Of a stretch of 64,000 nt of DNA, positions 25,191 to 37,599 are shown piece after piece. The stretch covers positions 22,165,220-22,229,219 of the forward strand of contig JARWKL010000015.1 in assembly GCA_029961685.1 (NCBI GenBank), read 5' to 3'. The number at the start of each line of letters is the position of its first letter. The stretch's first letter is position 1. Below the pieces are notes generated by a model. It saw only the letters and a program-made list of their open reading frames with translations. It was not told the origin of the DNA and searched no databases. Both the position numbers and the translations under genes were made by a program. The DNA comes from Aristolochia californica. Taxonomy: Eukaryota; Streptophyta; Magnoliopsida; Piperales; Aristolochiaceae.

Positions 25191-25532
25191 AGGCCCTTGT
25201 TCTCAGCTCGTCGGGCAGGCTTTTGGAGACGGTCATTTGAAATCTTTTCCACTGTGAGGGCTCAGGTACAGAGCTGTTCTTGCATCCGTTTTCTCTATCA
25301 CCATTTTTAAGCTATCCTTATCTCCTCTTTTCGATATGGTTTTTCAAAGATCGAACTGTTAAGCTTAAAATTTCTGTTTTCCCCTCTTTACTGGCTGATG
25401 ATTCTTGACATATTCAGACCTGGTATTGGATGAAATTTAAGGAGCCTAGTAATGGCTCCCATGTATCATTTGCTAATCTGAAATTGCAACACTTCAAAAT
25501 TTGGCCCAAACAGGTTTGGAGGTAGGCAGCAG

Positions 25533-26812
25533 ATGGGGGAAAAGGAAATTCCAGAGATTAAGTTGGGCTCCGGAGGGGGAGCCATGCCTTCCATTGCCTT
25601 GGGAACTGCTTCATTTCCTCTCGTCGAGTCTGAAGGTACAAAATCAGCAGTTGTTCAAGCAATTAAGCTTGGTTATAGGCACTTCGACACTGCGGCCATT
25701 TACTGCTCCGAGAAATCCGTAGGTGAAGGGATCGCGGATGCCTTGCGTCTGGGTCTCATCAAATCCAGAGACGAGCTCTTCGTCACTACTAAGCTATGGT
25801 GCCGAGATGCCCACAGTGATCTTGTCCTTCCTGCGCTCCGCAAGTCCCTCACGTAACACAATCATCATACCAGCCATTGAACTTTTTTGAAAAAAAAATT
25901 AGTGTCTTCATAGAAAATTACAGTATTTATCTTTGTTCTACAGCAATCTCCAATTGGAGTACGTTGATCTCTACCTCATTCATTGGCCTGTGAGTATGAA
26001 GCCAGGGGAGTTTACAAATCCTATTTCATTTGAGGAAATCTGCTCCATGGATTTCAAGTCCGTTTGGGAGGCCATGGAGGAATGTAAGATGCTTGGACTA
26101 ACAAAATCCATTGGAGTAAGCAACTTCTCTTGCAAAAATCTTGAGCAATTACTCTCCACGGCTAAGATTATTCCTGCAGTCAATCAGGTATGTCTGTGTT
26201 CATCAAATTATCCTCTGTTTTATTTTATTTGTTTTTCCGTCTTCTTCTAAATAGTAAATTGAACTGAGTGATAGGTGGAGATGCACCCAGTTTGGCAACA
26301 GAAAAGGCTTAGAGAGTACTGCAATCCCAGAGGTATTCGTGTGTGTGCTTACTCTCCCCTGGGAGGGCAGGGGACCCCATGGGGTGCCAATCTGGTCATG
26401 GACAATGAGACCCTGAAAGAGATAGCGAAAAACAAAGGAAAGACTATTGCACAGGTATAGGGCCCTCTCTTAAACCTTTTTCATTCCATCCATTGGGCTA
26501 TCGGTACCTGGCCGTCCTGCGAGACAGCAGAGGAAGGTCACCCCCCCTACCTGCATCAATCTTGATTTCTGCGATACATGTTTGCAGGTTTCTTTGAGGT
26601 GGATAGTGGAGCAAGGCGCTTGTCCCGTGATAAAGAGCTTCAATGAGGAAAGAATGAAAAAGAACTTGGATATCTTTGATTGGAGACTGAGTGAGGATGA
26701 ATTACGACTGATTGATGAGATACCACAGCATAGAATTATTACAGGTAAGGAATACACTTCTGAATACGGGCCCTTCAAGTCTCCTGAGGAGCTCTGGGAC
26801 GATGAGACTTAA
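25533..26812 (+). CDS. Aldo-keto reductase (AKR4, codeinone reductase-like), copy 2, intact
   Basis: The predicted product is a cytosolic NADPH-dependent reductase of the AKR4 group, which includes codeinone reductase, chalcone polyketide reductase and methylecgonone reductase; the substrate cannot be told from sequence. Four exons, 25533-25852, 25944-26187, 26275-26454 and 26588-26812, give 322 residues, a normal AKR length. The catalytic tetrad is D52 and Y57 ([10 protein letters not shown]), K87 (TTKLWC) and H120 (YLIHWP). The signature [13 protein letters not shown] follows, and the C-terminal [11 protein letters not shown] matches the NADPH phosphate-binding segment. The protein ends PEELWDDET. 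It lies 2,304 bp after copy 1 in the same orientation; homology extends into the 5' flank and about 100 bp into the 3' flank. Confidence 0.92.
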
Positions 26813-27159
26813 TCATTTGAAGAATGTAATTGTAGCCATCTTTCTTAGAACAGTTGTGAAAAGTTTGCAATTTCAGATGTTAAATCTTCATACTTGGGAA
26901 GTGAAGACCAATGTTTTAAAACCTGGCTCAGTAATTCAGCATTGGATATGGTTTCAACCAGTAACTCTAACAGGTCTGTGAGATCTCTAGATCGCTTTTC
27001 TTTTTTGCTGTCATTCGGAAAGAAAACACCAAATAAAGAACAAAACAAAGATGAGAGATATCTCAAACTTTTGTATATAGCAATGAATGGTATATACTAC
27101 AAAACGACACTGCTGAACACTTGATAGAGAAGAAAAGAATAAAAGTGTTCCATTTCACT

Positions 27160-30100
27160 TCAAAATTCGTCTACTTTAAGAGCTTCTCGAGGCATCTCAT
27201 ATGCATCCTTGGGCCTTGTTTTCTTGACACCAGCAGTAAAACAGACCTTGTCAGATTTGTAACTTTCAACTGCTACATGAGTGACTTTGACCCACATCAG
27301 GACTTTAGTTTTCATTCCTTCAATTCCAGTTAACTTGCCCTTCATCAGAACTCCCTTGACTCGATTGGCATATCTTAGTACAGATTGATCTTTAAAGCTA
27401 ACCTCACATGGGGAATGCAAATAGACAATCAGTTTGGACCTAGATTCATCAAACTCGTAAGAGACAATGTTCTTAGGAAAAAGCCCTGGTGGTAAACCAT
27501 GCTGCCGGAGAAGATCTGGTAAAGATTTCTGTGGTTTGCCTAGACAATAAACATTAATAAGTTAGCTGCCCTCAAGAGTCATTCCTTCCACAATTTGGAT
27601 CAACATATGATTCTCATGTATGCTAGAAATCTATTCTATACATATGCTGAGATTAATTTGTTTATCTTTTCATTAGCAATAACTGGCTACAAAAATAGAG
27701 GGTTTATGTCGTAGCATCCCGCATGAACTCACTGCACCTGCTAACTCTCAAGCAAGAGCTAGAAGCTGTGCTCACTCTTGCAAGAATTTGAAGTGTAATA
27801 TCTAATCTACACACTTTGGAAGAAGTATTTGATCATGGAAAAATGAGCCAATTTCTACAAGGCACTTCAAAATGTTCTGAGATAAAATTGACATATTATC
27901 ATTTGTGCATTGGAAGTATTTGAATTTGCATCCTAATTTAAGCTTCAATCGAGAAAATAAACTGCTAGATAAAATTCTAGGCAAACAGATAGAATCAATG
28001 GAAAACACTGAAAAAAGAAAGAAAGTTAATTAATGGAAAAGCACTCAATCATAGAAGGGCATCATTTTCTTTTTCTTTATGTTATGAGGACTCAGCAGAA
28101 AAAGCAAAAGTAGAATCACTCCCTCAAATATTGAGTAAAAGAAAGGAACCAAAAAGAACAAAATAATGTAAAAATTTTGTTGTTTTCTAGTTGTTCAGGG
28201 AACAAAATTTTGGAGAAATTATCACTGTGTTATGGAATGTACAGTATTTCACCTTTTAACTTGTTGAAGAACCATTTTGCTTTCTCCTCCACAGCATTTG
28301 AGAATGTCTGCAACATACAAGCACGAATTTTAAGATAAACAAAAGCATTTACCGGCATATGGTCAGGTGGAAAATCATTTTTTTAAGGAAGTGACAATTT
28401 TATTAATAGAAAAAAAGAAAACAAAAAAATATATGAAACATAAGAACAAAAGGAACCCCAAAACTATCCTTAGCCCCAAGTGGAATTAATATATCTAAAC
28501 ATTTAGTTTGTATGTTAAAAATAAAAGAAAAAAATAAAACTGAAGTCACTCACAAATCATTTTCCCCGAGACAGACCAATTAAATCTGGAGCAATAAATA
28601 TAGCATTAGGTAAGACAAGCTTTAGACACCTTTTTTGGTGACTTGACAGACAAATGTGGGATCGACATGATTTCTTCAGGCTTCCGTTATGGGCTTCAAT
28701 ATCTGCCCTGCATTACTAGAGGAGCTGGCAAACATCTTTGGTTATAAAACCTCCACTATCCCATCAACCTACTTTGGTCTTCTTCTCTTCAATGGCCGCA
28801 TAAACCAAAGTCTATGGAATCCGGTGTTGGAAAAATTGGAGACCCGTCTGGCAACTTGGAAGGGCAGATTTCTTAGCAAAGCTGGCAAACTCATTCTCTT
28901 GAAGTCTTGTATCGCAAGTATTCCAAATTATGCTTTATCCTTTATGCCCTGTCCTGTTTCGATTTGCAATACCATGGATAGGCTAAAAAGAAGATTTCTA
29001 TGGAGAGGATCGAGTGATAACTTTTAAGTATCATTTGGTCAAATGGGAAGATGTCCGAATGCCAAAAAATATGGGAGGTTTAGGGATTCAAAAATCGAAG
29101 GATATGAACCAAGCCATGCTCTTAAAATGGATTTGGAAGTTCAACAATGTTTCTTCTAATCTCTGGAAGGAAATGGTATCTGTGAAACTTGGTTATCCTT
29201 CTCCTTGGTGGATTTCAAGTGGCAATCGGAGATGTCTTTCTCCAATTTAGAGATCATTATAACTACTTATCCCCAAGTTTTCTTCAGTCGTCAAATTCTA
29301 TATTGGTAATGGTAGATCTTTAAAAGTTTTGGAAGCACTAGTGGACGGGTCAAAAGCCTTTACAGTCAACTTACAGGAACCTCCTCCTCCTATCTCTGCA
29401 AAAGAAAATATCGGTTGTTGATGCTTTTGAAGAGAATGGTTTGTACTTACATCCTAGAAGGGGTCTCTCTGATACCGAGGCTCTGGAGGCAAGTAGGTTG
29501 ATGGAATCTCTGCAATCCTGTAGACTGAGGCTTTTAACTGCTGACAAGATGATATGGTGGCCTGATAAAAGCGGTCTTTTCATAGTGTCATCTGCTTACA
29601 TCTTCATCAACAGTTGGCATACAAACCAAAGGGATCATGAGGTTCTTTTTTCATGGCGTCTCTACACCCCGCCAAAGATAAAAAAAATTCGTTTGGAGCT
29701 GCCAAGCAAAGATACTCACGGCAGATGTGCTCAGAAGAAGAGGACACCCAACAATTGACCCTCTCTGCCCTCTATGCAACTCTGAGGACGAATCAGTCAA
29801 TCACATTCTGTTTCATTACTCTTTTTCGTGGAAGGTATGGACTTCCATCCTCAATAAGACGGGGTTGCAATTCTGTACGTCAGTGGATCTGATTTCTTTT
29901 AGCCAGATGCTCATCGATACTCCCCTCCCTGGGCTTGAAAAGCTTTTGATATCCGCATGCATTGGTTTCATTCCGTGGGGGCTTTGGAATGAACGTAACC
30001 GGAGGCGATTTGTGCTAGAAGTAATTCTGCGATAAGGGTGGTGGATTGTGTGTCTGGTCAAATCTTGACTTGGCTCCTTACAAAGAAGCCTTTCTCCTCC

Positions 30101-33100
30101 TTTGTTGGTTCATCTATCCACGATAATTGGAGCGTTTTTGCCAAAATGCGGTACGGAACCAAGACCCCGGTCATGCAAGAATGGACTCCCCTAGAGCTTG
30201 GTTTCCTAAAGTTAAATTTTGATGGTTCTTCCCAGGGTAATCCCGGAAAAGGGGTTTTGGGAATGTTATCTCAGACTCCTCAAGCAATCAGTGTTTGTCA
30301 TATGCTGGTTCGCTATGCATTGCTGACTCAACGACGGCTGAGATTCAAGGTCTTCTCAATGGGCTTATAGTGGTCATCTTCACATTGAGGGGGGACTCGA
30401 AGGTGGTAATTGGTTGGTGTGAAAAGGCGGGACTCCCCTAGAGCTTGGTTTCCTAAAGTTAAATTTTGATGGTTCTTCCCAGGGTAATCCCGAAAAAGGG
30501 GTTTTGGGAATGTTATCTCAGACTCCTCAAGCAATCAGTGTTTGTCATATGCTGGTCCGCTATGCATTGCTGACTCAACGACGGCTGAGATTCAAGGTCT
30601 TCTCAATGGGCTTATAATGGTCATTATAGTGGTCATCTTCACATTGAGGGGGGACTCGAAGGTGGTAATTGGTTGGTATGAAAAGGCATTCTCCCCCTCC
30701 CCCCCCCCCCCCCCCCCCCCCCCCCCTGGTGGCATTGGGATTTTTTGCGGGAAATTCTTGAATTGCTTCTCAATATTCTTGTATTTGGTCTCACATTCCG
30801 AGATCTGCTAACTCGATGGTAGATGTGCTTGCCAAGTCAGGAGCTTCCTTACAATCTCTTGTTGTTAGGGATTTGTTCCCTGTTTCTTTGTAATTCTTTG
30901 TTTTTTTGTTAATATATACATCATTTTCAAAAAAAAAAAACACGATTTCTTCAGGGTTCCATAAACCTAATCAATAGAGTGGGTGATTTTCTATCTTTAT
31001 TTTTCTTAATAAAGATAAATACCGACATCTAAATTAATACCTATTTTGGTGTCATTAAGAAGAGGAAACTAGAGTTCCACTCTTTACAAGAAACACTTTC
31101 CCTAAGCAGTTTGACCTTCCTAGTAAGAAGTGTAAGATATCATTGATATTAAATTAGCAATATACTATTTAAAAAATGCTTTAGCAATTTGATCAATCGA
31201 AGAACTTTTGGAAGAAAAATAAATCAATTGAAGAACTATGTGCAGCAGTTAACCCTGTTAAATTTATATAAAATCCAGAAACGGGCCATCTTGCCTTTTA
31301 GTTCAGTATGTGTTATTAAACAGAAGCATATTTTTTACTTTAGTTGCAACTTTCTTTAAGTTAATAAAGTTAGAAGAGGGATCACGCAGAAAACACATGC
31401 CCTTGCTTGGTTTTGTACGGAAGAAAAATACAGAGGGCATGGCAAAATACAGAAGAAAAAGGGGAATAAAAAGGGGGTAACACAGAAATTCGAAATCGAC
31501 AAAAACACACTAGATTGATTTAAAAAAAAAGGCATAATAGATGATTTCAAAAAGAAAATAGTGATAACAATACCTAAGGAAAAAATTTGGACGAGATGGT
31601 ACAAGAATAGTTCAATCCCACTCATAGCCTTCAAGCACAAAAAAGTATCCCATAGACCCTTTTATTATTTTGTTTTGTTCGAACTTTGTATTTGGAAAAT
31701 AATTCCTTTTGTTTTGATATTTGATTAAACTCCTTATTTTGACTTATTTGGGTTGGAAAAAAAAAAGTGGTTTTCAACAATAACAGAGTTTGATTTTCAC
31801 TAGATTTTTTTTTTTTTTTTAAAAGCCCTCTTTCAGACATACTCTTTGTTGAGAAGGAATTGGAGAATAGTAATGATCTGTGGGGCTTCCCTATTTGACT
31901 TTAGTCATGGACAGACCAGCCATGGCTAACAAGGAAATGAGCAGATGAAGAAGATAAGGGCTCAAACAACTCTCTAGAATTTCATAAGAATTTTTGAAAA
32001 AAATTTTGCAACAATGATTTATGGAAATTTCCAGATTTTCTGGGTTTTTTGGAATCCTTAGGGGCTTTTGAAGATTTCATGGAATTTTGAGAATTTTTTA
32101 GAATTTGAGAAATTTCATGGAATTTTAAGAATTGCTTGGAATATTTTGGGGACATTTTCATGAAACTTGGGATTTTTCAACAGTTTACAGAAATTTTAAA
32201 AACTATATGAATTTTTGGTGAAAGAATTTCTGAAATATATATTAAGAGAGTAGATTGTTGGACAGTAGAATCTGGAATAAGGAATTACAAAATAGTCCTG
32301 AGAAACAGAGTCTAGACAATAATCCCTGATTTGGAAAGAATTACAAGACGACCTCATAATCTAAATATTTATGAAAGAGCTCTTTCGTCTTAAAATTTAG
32401 TAACAGTCCCTTTTCTACATGGGTTATAAAGAATACCGTGTTTGGAAATTCTAGAAATCAACTTTCATATGAGATAACCTGGGAAATAACTTCAACAAGG
32501 GAAACTAGTTTCCCAAAATAATATATTAATAATATTAAATGATAAAATATAAACTACAGACAAGGAAATATTTCCTCTTCTACTTTAACAAGTCAATATG
32601 TTTCTGTTCCAGAGGGCAGTTAAACAATGAATAATCAGTTGGAACTGTTGAAAAGAGATTTTGACTGGAGGGAACAGAGAACATAATTCTTTCTTTTAGA
32701 AAGATTACAAATGGTCCAGCAGTAACATTTCTGACAAAAAACTTAATTGTAGTAGAATTATGGAGCTTCACTCCTCTTATGGAAAAACAGAACTTAGACA
32801 ACAGAGTAAGAAGAAAAACAAAACTTCATCGCTTTCTTCTTTTCTCGTTGTTCTTTCTGTTCTCTTTCTCTTCAGATTTTGTCCTACTATTGTCTATCCT
32901 CCACTATTAGCCTCTCTTTGTTAAAGATTAATTCACAAACCCCAGGTGAAGCATTTACCATGAACTTAATATATTTCTAGTAACTTGTCAAAATCAGAAA
33001 CTCCATAAGGCATTTTATCTTTTTGATGCAGAAGTATACAGAATTAACCAAAAGAACTAGCCTTTGAGAACTATAGATTCCAGGAAAATCAAGATCATGA

Positions 33101-34882
33101 ACTGTTTGCATCATCAACATAGGGTTATCCCATATGAATTGCAATCAGCTAAATGAAATCAGTTTACCATATTATTCACATTTTCTCTCCTACTTTTGAG
33201 TCTCAGCATTCCTCTTGTATTTTGCCCTTGGTGGCTTTCTTTCTTAATATTATTTCACCTTTTCAAAAAAATAAAACACATTTTGTTGCATGTTTTTGTT
33301 TAAAATGGATTTTTGTTGCATTCACCATAGGAAAGTTTACCATTTGCATTCTTGGCATTGCATCATTGAGAAATTATTGTATGATCCAATTAATTGAAGT
33401 AAGGTCCAAAAACAAACCCTAATTTGAAACATTTAACATTGGCACTTAATATGGCTTTTTTTTCTTTTCATTATGCACATGCAATTACCAAAAAAACCAC
33501 TAGTTGTTTAGGAATGCAGACTCACAGAAAATCATGACCATGGCCTGTTTGCATCGTCATGATACGGCTATCCGACATAAGTTGAAATCAACAATATGAA
33601 AGCCTTCTGCTGATCATTAGCATTCTTGTTACTAATTGGCGTTGTTGAAAGTCTTTCCACATTATTTTCAGTCTCTTCTATATATCGCATCAATCAATCA
33701 GCATTGACAAACACTTCTTGACGTGGCACAAATTCACATGCTGAACTATCCCAAACACTCTCTTACTGACTCTCCTATTTGAGCCATGTTAAGCATCTCA
33801 AATATCTCCATGTCTAAATTGTCTTCAATAGCTTTGCTACATATTCATCTCAAGGTTATCATGTCTGCCATCCTTCATTTTTGGTACATATTTGTTTCTC
33901 CACTGCCTAACATTGTGCTACATACAGCATAGCTGGTATCATTAGTTACAGAAGTAGCATTTGCTTTCATCCTTCAAGTTTGCCTTGTAGAATTTGTTTA
34001 TATGGATGGGAAAAAAATCATCAGTGAGGGCTCTGCTCATCTATTCACTTTAAAGGATCCTGAATTTTTAGGAAGAACTTAAGTTTGAAATGTTCAGAAA
34101 TTTCTCAAGACCAAATGAAACATATTTCGAACTCATTTTCTGGGTTCAGTCAGAACAAAGCGGCATTACATAAATAATGTGTGAGGGGAAGGAAACCCAC
34201 TCCTTGAGACCCTGTTCTGGCTCTTTCGTTATTGAAGTGACGTGGAATAGAAAACACAAGTAGCATCCACTCTGTTCTCCATTTGTTGTAACTAATTATA
34301 TGCGTTACATTAGTGATAACAGAAACATCCCTCTTTCTTCGTCAATTATTATCCTTAAGCCAAAAGTCTGTTAATATTTATACAGTGTTCAAAACGTTTG
34401 ACTGAAAATCGACAACTATATAATGAAAAGAAAATATAAAAGAACTGAAACAGTTCCAGTTAAGACAATCGCTTCAAGATCCTATGCGCAAATAAATGAG
34501 ACCATGAAAAAGGCTGTTTCCGCTCAATCTACATTACACAAAATCACGTCCAGGAAACTTAAAAACCATACGGAACCATTTCCTTCGGACCGGATCATCC
34601 TTCACATCCGAAGAAAAATAGTTCACGAAAAAACAATGCCGTAATAAGAGTAGTCTAAAAAATACGCGATGTTAACCAAAACAAGAAAAAGCAACACCAT
34701 AGAAGCAGAAATATAAGCCGAATGGAAGGAACAACAACTTACAATTTAAAAAAGAAAAAACAACAGATTCCGAACAGGGGAAAAAATCTACTCACAGTGA
34801 GGTCTTCGCTGATGTTGGATACCTCTTCTTTAGCTTTCTTCGAGATCCAGAAGCTTCCAACTTTCGTCAGCGCCTTCTCCAT
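27160..34882 (-). CDS. DUF538 domain protein
   Basis: DUF538 proteins are small plant proteins linked by some studies to stress response; no biochemical function is settled. Three exons, 34882-34796 (29 codons), 28307-28253 and 27539-27160, join exactly in frame to 173 residues beginning MEKALTKVGSFWISKKAKEE. The DUF538 core starts near residue 52 with SLPDLLRQHGLPPGLFPKNI, continues through SYEFDESRSKLIVYLHSPCE, and ends about residue 155. A Lys/Asp-rich tail closes it. There is no signal peptide or membrane segment, unlike many DUF538 members that are secreted. The first intron is 6,488 bp (34795-28308) and contains a LINE and a shorter retrotransposed tail. The protein frame is undamaged. 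Confidence 0.9.
28380..28552 (-). mobile_element. Short 3' tail of a LINE or SINE in the DUF538 intron
   Basis: Reverse complemented, the segment ends ATTAATAAAATTGTCACTTC followed by a poly-A, a common plant LINE 3' terminus. The word aaatcattt occurs on both sides (about 28372-28380 and 28554-28562), which could be a short target duplication. There is no coding content. Confidence 0.4.
30183..30688 (+). repeat. Tandem duplication inside the LINE RNase H region
   Basis: 30183-30429 (247 bp) is repeated at 30430-30688, with a 12-bp extra piece (ggtcattatagt type) in the second copy and few substitutions. The sister LINE at 45.0-45.5 kb has a single copy. The duplication therefore arose in this copy, after or during insertion. 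Confidence 0.9.
30699..30726. repeat. Poly-C run of 28 nt in LINE
   Basis: The run replaces a short C6 tract found at the homologous site of the sister LINE (about 45150-45160 on the minus strand), so it grew by slippage. Confidence 0.9.
30961..34795. other. Remainder of DUF538 first intron
   Basis: This is AT-rich intron sequence. A run of imperfect GAATTTT/AATTTCATGG words lies at 31970-32230. Two diverged copies of an approximately 85-bp segment lie at about 33066-33155 and 33520-33603 (both contain cctgtttgcatc or ctgtttgcatc words). No coding region is visible. Confidence 0.5.
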
Positions 34883-35713
34883 TTTCCACCACGGTTGCGG
34901 AGAAACAAAGCGCGCAGGCAGCCTCTGAAAGAATCTCTCGCAGTGCTGGTAAGAAATAGACAGAGATCACAGAAAAAATGCGGCGCTCCAACCAAAACAA
35001 AGGAACAACAGAACAGAGTGAAACAGTCTACAGAGCAAATCGAGAGATTTTGTTTTGTTTAAGGGTATTTTTGTCATTTTACCATTTTCTTTTTAGAATT
35101 ATATTATTTAATATTTTCAAAAAATATTTTTTTATTGAATAATGTGGTGGAAGGCTCATAGAAAGGTAGAAGGAAGCTTTCAAAGACAGATTTGGAGACT
35201 CAGTTTTAATAATGGAGTTAGGTGAGGCCATTTATGAAATTTCAGTTGAAACTTCAATCTCAATTGGTTCATGAGTGGAAAAGAAGACAAAAGGGGACAA
35301 TGACAACCACTATTAGACGAGATGCCAGCCCAGCATCTCATGCATGCAAACATGGGGGCGGACCCGCCTGCGGAAACTCGTTATCTGGAAAGAGATGGGA
35401 GTGATAGGAATATTTTTCTGATACAACCTGGACACCACCTGCTTTTAACCTCCTTCCAGCAGGAGAGAGACAGGAAAAGTAGATCGAAAGGATACTTGAA
35501 AGGTGGTGAATCTGATCCTTCAACCTATCCTAAAATCCTGTGTAAACACTGCTTGAGTCATCATAATTCAGGCTTACAAATTAACTTACGGAATGCACAA
35601 TGCAAGCGAAATAAGAGAACCGACTTCCGAACATGGCTAGAGGTTACTACCATCTCAGATAAGAACGAGCTGATGTCCACCAGCTTACAAACTGCCTAAC
35701 AATTACTCTTCTC

Positions 35714-36907
35714 CTATGAATTATTGCGCAGGAAAGGCGTTTGTTGGCATTTTTGCTCCCACAGAAACTCCAGATAGTCTTTCCTTTCTTCAGGAGGTGT
35801 CTTGCAGAATGCTATCTTCTTTTCATCAGTGTCAAGCAGTTCAGGGGCACGATATCTTAGGATCTTATCCAAAGCAGGCACCTCCATCAAGGCCTCGTAC
35901 CAACATGAGGCCTCTGCCCGATTACCTGCCAGGTTGTTGATAGCAGTGGAGAGCTCTGTAATTAAGGAGATAATTGCCCGATCCCTGTCTTCGGTATCGC
36001 GTGCCCTATGCTTCCGCCTGGAGGAGGTTGGAGTTTCATAACGATGCTTGCTTCCTGTGCTCGTCCCCTCCATGCCACTTGCTTCTGCCCCAATCTCCTG
36101 GTCTTGGCGTTTGCTCTCATTGCCAATTCCATCCATCCAACTTCCTTCAGTCCCCATCTCAAAACCACGGCGTTTCCTCCCTTTGCTCATCCCCTCCATC
36201 CCACTTCCTTCTGCCCCCATTTCATGTCCTGAAGTTTCCACAATGCTCTCAAAGCCGATTGGATCCTCAACTGCCTCATTTGGAAGGAGCAACAGGTTGC
36301 CACTAGCCAAATTTTCTGATTTTGCTTCTTCCTGATTTCCAGCTGTTAGGGTACAACTTCCTGTAGCCAAGCACTCCCCAACTACAACTTGGAGAAGCTC
36401 ATAGTTCTGGCATACTTGGTACTTGAACGTGTCTGCGTCCTTGTGTTTCTACAGTAACCAATTAATAAAATATTGTTAAACATTTAATTACCCACCCAAA
36501 TATAATAAAAGGAGACAAAAAAAAAAACTCTGTAATACCGCGACATATTCCTTCCAAGCATTTTCCTCCACCACCAATTTCTTAGCCACAGAATCCCAGC
36601 TGAACCCCTGCTGACAGAGTAATGCAATAATTCTCTGGTATTGCTTCTTCCATGTTCGTAGTCGATTAAGGACATTATCTCTGGTTCTTACTTTACCTGC
36701 CTTATCTGTAAATGCTTTCAGAACACGTGACCATGTCTCCTTTCCCCACTCTCCACTACCAAGCCTGCTTCCCTTCCGTGCCTCTTCAGCTAAAAGCTGG
36801 AGTATGACATCATCCTCATAGTATGACCATGTCTCGTAGGGACCTCTTACCCTTTTCATGCTTGCATCAGCATCCCCTACAGATTTTCCTCTACCCCTAT
36901 CAGTCAT
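35714..36907 (-). CDS. Myb/SANT-like DNA-binding domain protein (L10-interacting MYB type)
   Basis: Plant proteins with this domain are nuclear, and many derive from or resemble the accessory protein of PIF/Harbinger transposons. Two exons, 36907-36539 and 36448-35714, join in frame to 367 residues. The Myb/SANT-like domain spans about 22-123 (WSYYEDDVILQLLAEEARKG, then NVLNRLRTWKKQYQ, then GFSWDSVAKKLVV). Residues 199-261 are three tandem 21-residue repeats (pattern EMGxEGSxMxGxxxxxKR). After them come a basic stretch (SSRRKHRARD), a helical region and a conserved-looking tail (FCKTPPEERKDYLEFLWEQK). The ATG sits exactly at an acceptor (TTGCAG|ATG). A donor at 37110/37109 implies a leader exon and a 202-bp intron. 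A transposon origin or a host gene are both possible. Confidence 0.8.
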
Positions 36908-37599
36908 CTGCAATCAACAAATGGACGCATTAGCAACTGTGATGAATTTAAAAGGGCAATGGTCATGTTGCACGGTTCCACTTGATCACTGCCATATATC
37001 ATACACAAGGTTACTCAGAAATTCAATTCTCTTTTCACTCAAAAGAAAATTCATGCAACAAGTGGAATCAGATGATCAGTTAATTAAATAGTCTAAAAGT
37101 TTACTTACCCTGGAATATATCTCTTTTCTCTTAAAGAAAAATTGTGTGAGTTGTGATTAGGGGTGTAAAACGTAGATAAACAGAAGGGAATAGTTTATTT
37201 CCATCTATATACAACATATTCCGCATACTGTTTTACCCAATTATTTAAACCTTATTCCGTATTTCATTTATTTACCCAATTATTGAATGGTAAAATGGGT
37301 AATTGGGTAAGAAAATAGAATAATACCAAAATTCTTTTAAAATCTATAAAAATTTCACATAATCATACAAAAAGCTTGAAACAATGTCACTCTTAAAAAT
37401 GTAAAATTCAGGAGGACATTCAATAGCCTAGACATCATGAAAGCAATATAGAAACTTATAGGGGTTGTGAGAGATCAGGCATTTTTTCTCCTATTTATAC
37501 CATAAAGCAGAATTACTAAATTACCCTCACCTTGAATCAGGTAATAGGGTATGGAATAAACCTTGCACATATTCATTTCGTTTAATAAGTGGTAAACAG

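Larger units (their letters stand above)
28686..30940 (+). mobile_element. 5'-truncated LINE inserted in the DUF538 intron, with TSDs
   Basis: The insert is 2,255 bp and ends in 12 A. It is flanked by 20-bp target copies at 28666-28685 and 30941-30960 that differ at two positions. It keeps the RT C-terminal part (28690-29250: LEELANIFGYKTSTIPSTYF, then KRRFLWRGSS). The zinc-binding zf-RVT domain is near 29640-29830 (LRRRGHPTIDPLCPLCNSED) and RNase H starts at about 30180 (LKLNFDGSSQGNPGKG). Several frameshifts occur. It belongs to the same family as the 44951-49442 element and shares its 3' end TTTTTGTTAATAT. It runs antisense to the host gene. Confidence 0.95.

Noticed and set aside
35802..36335. 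Several plus-strand frames of 74-110 codons
   Set aside because: They are shadows of the Myb/SANT-like gene; the repeats appear in them only because of the coding repeats on the other strand.
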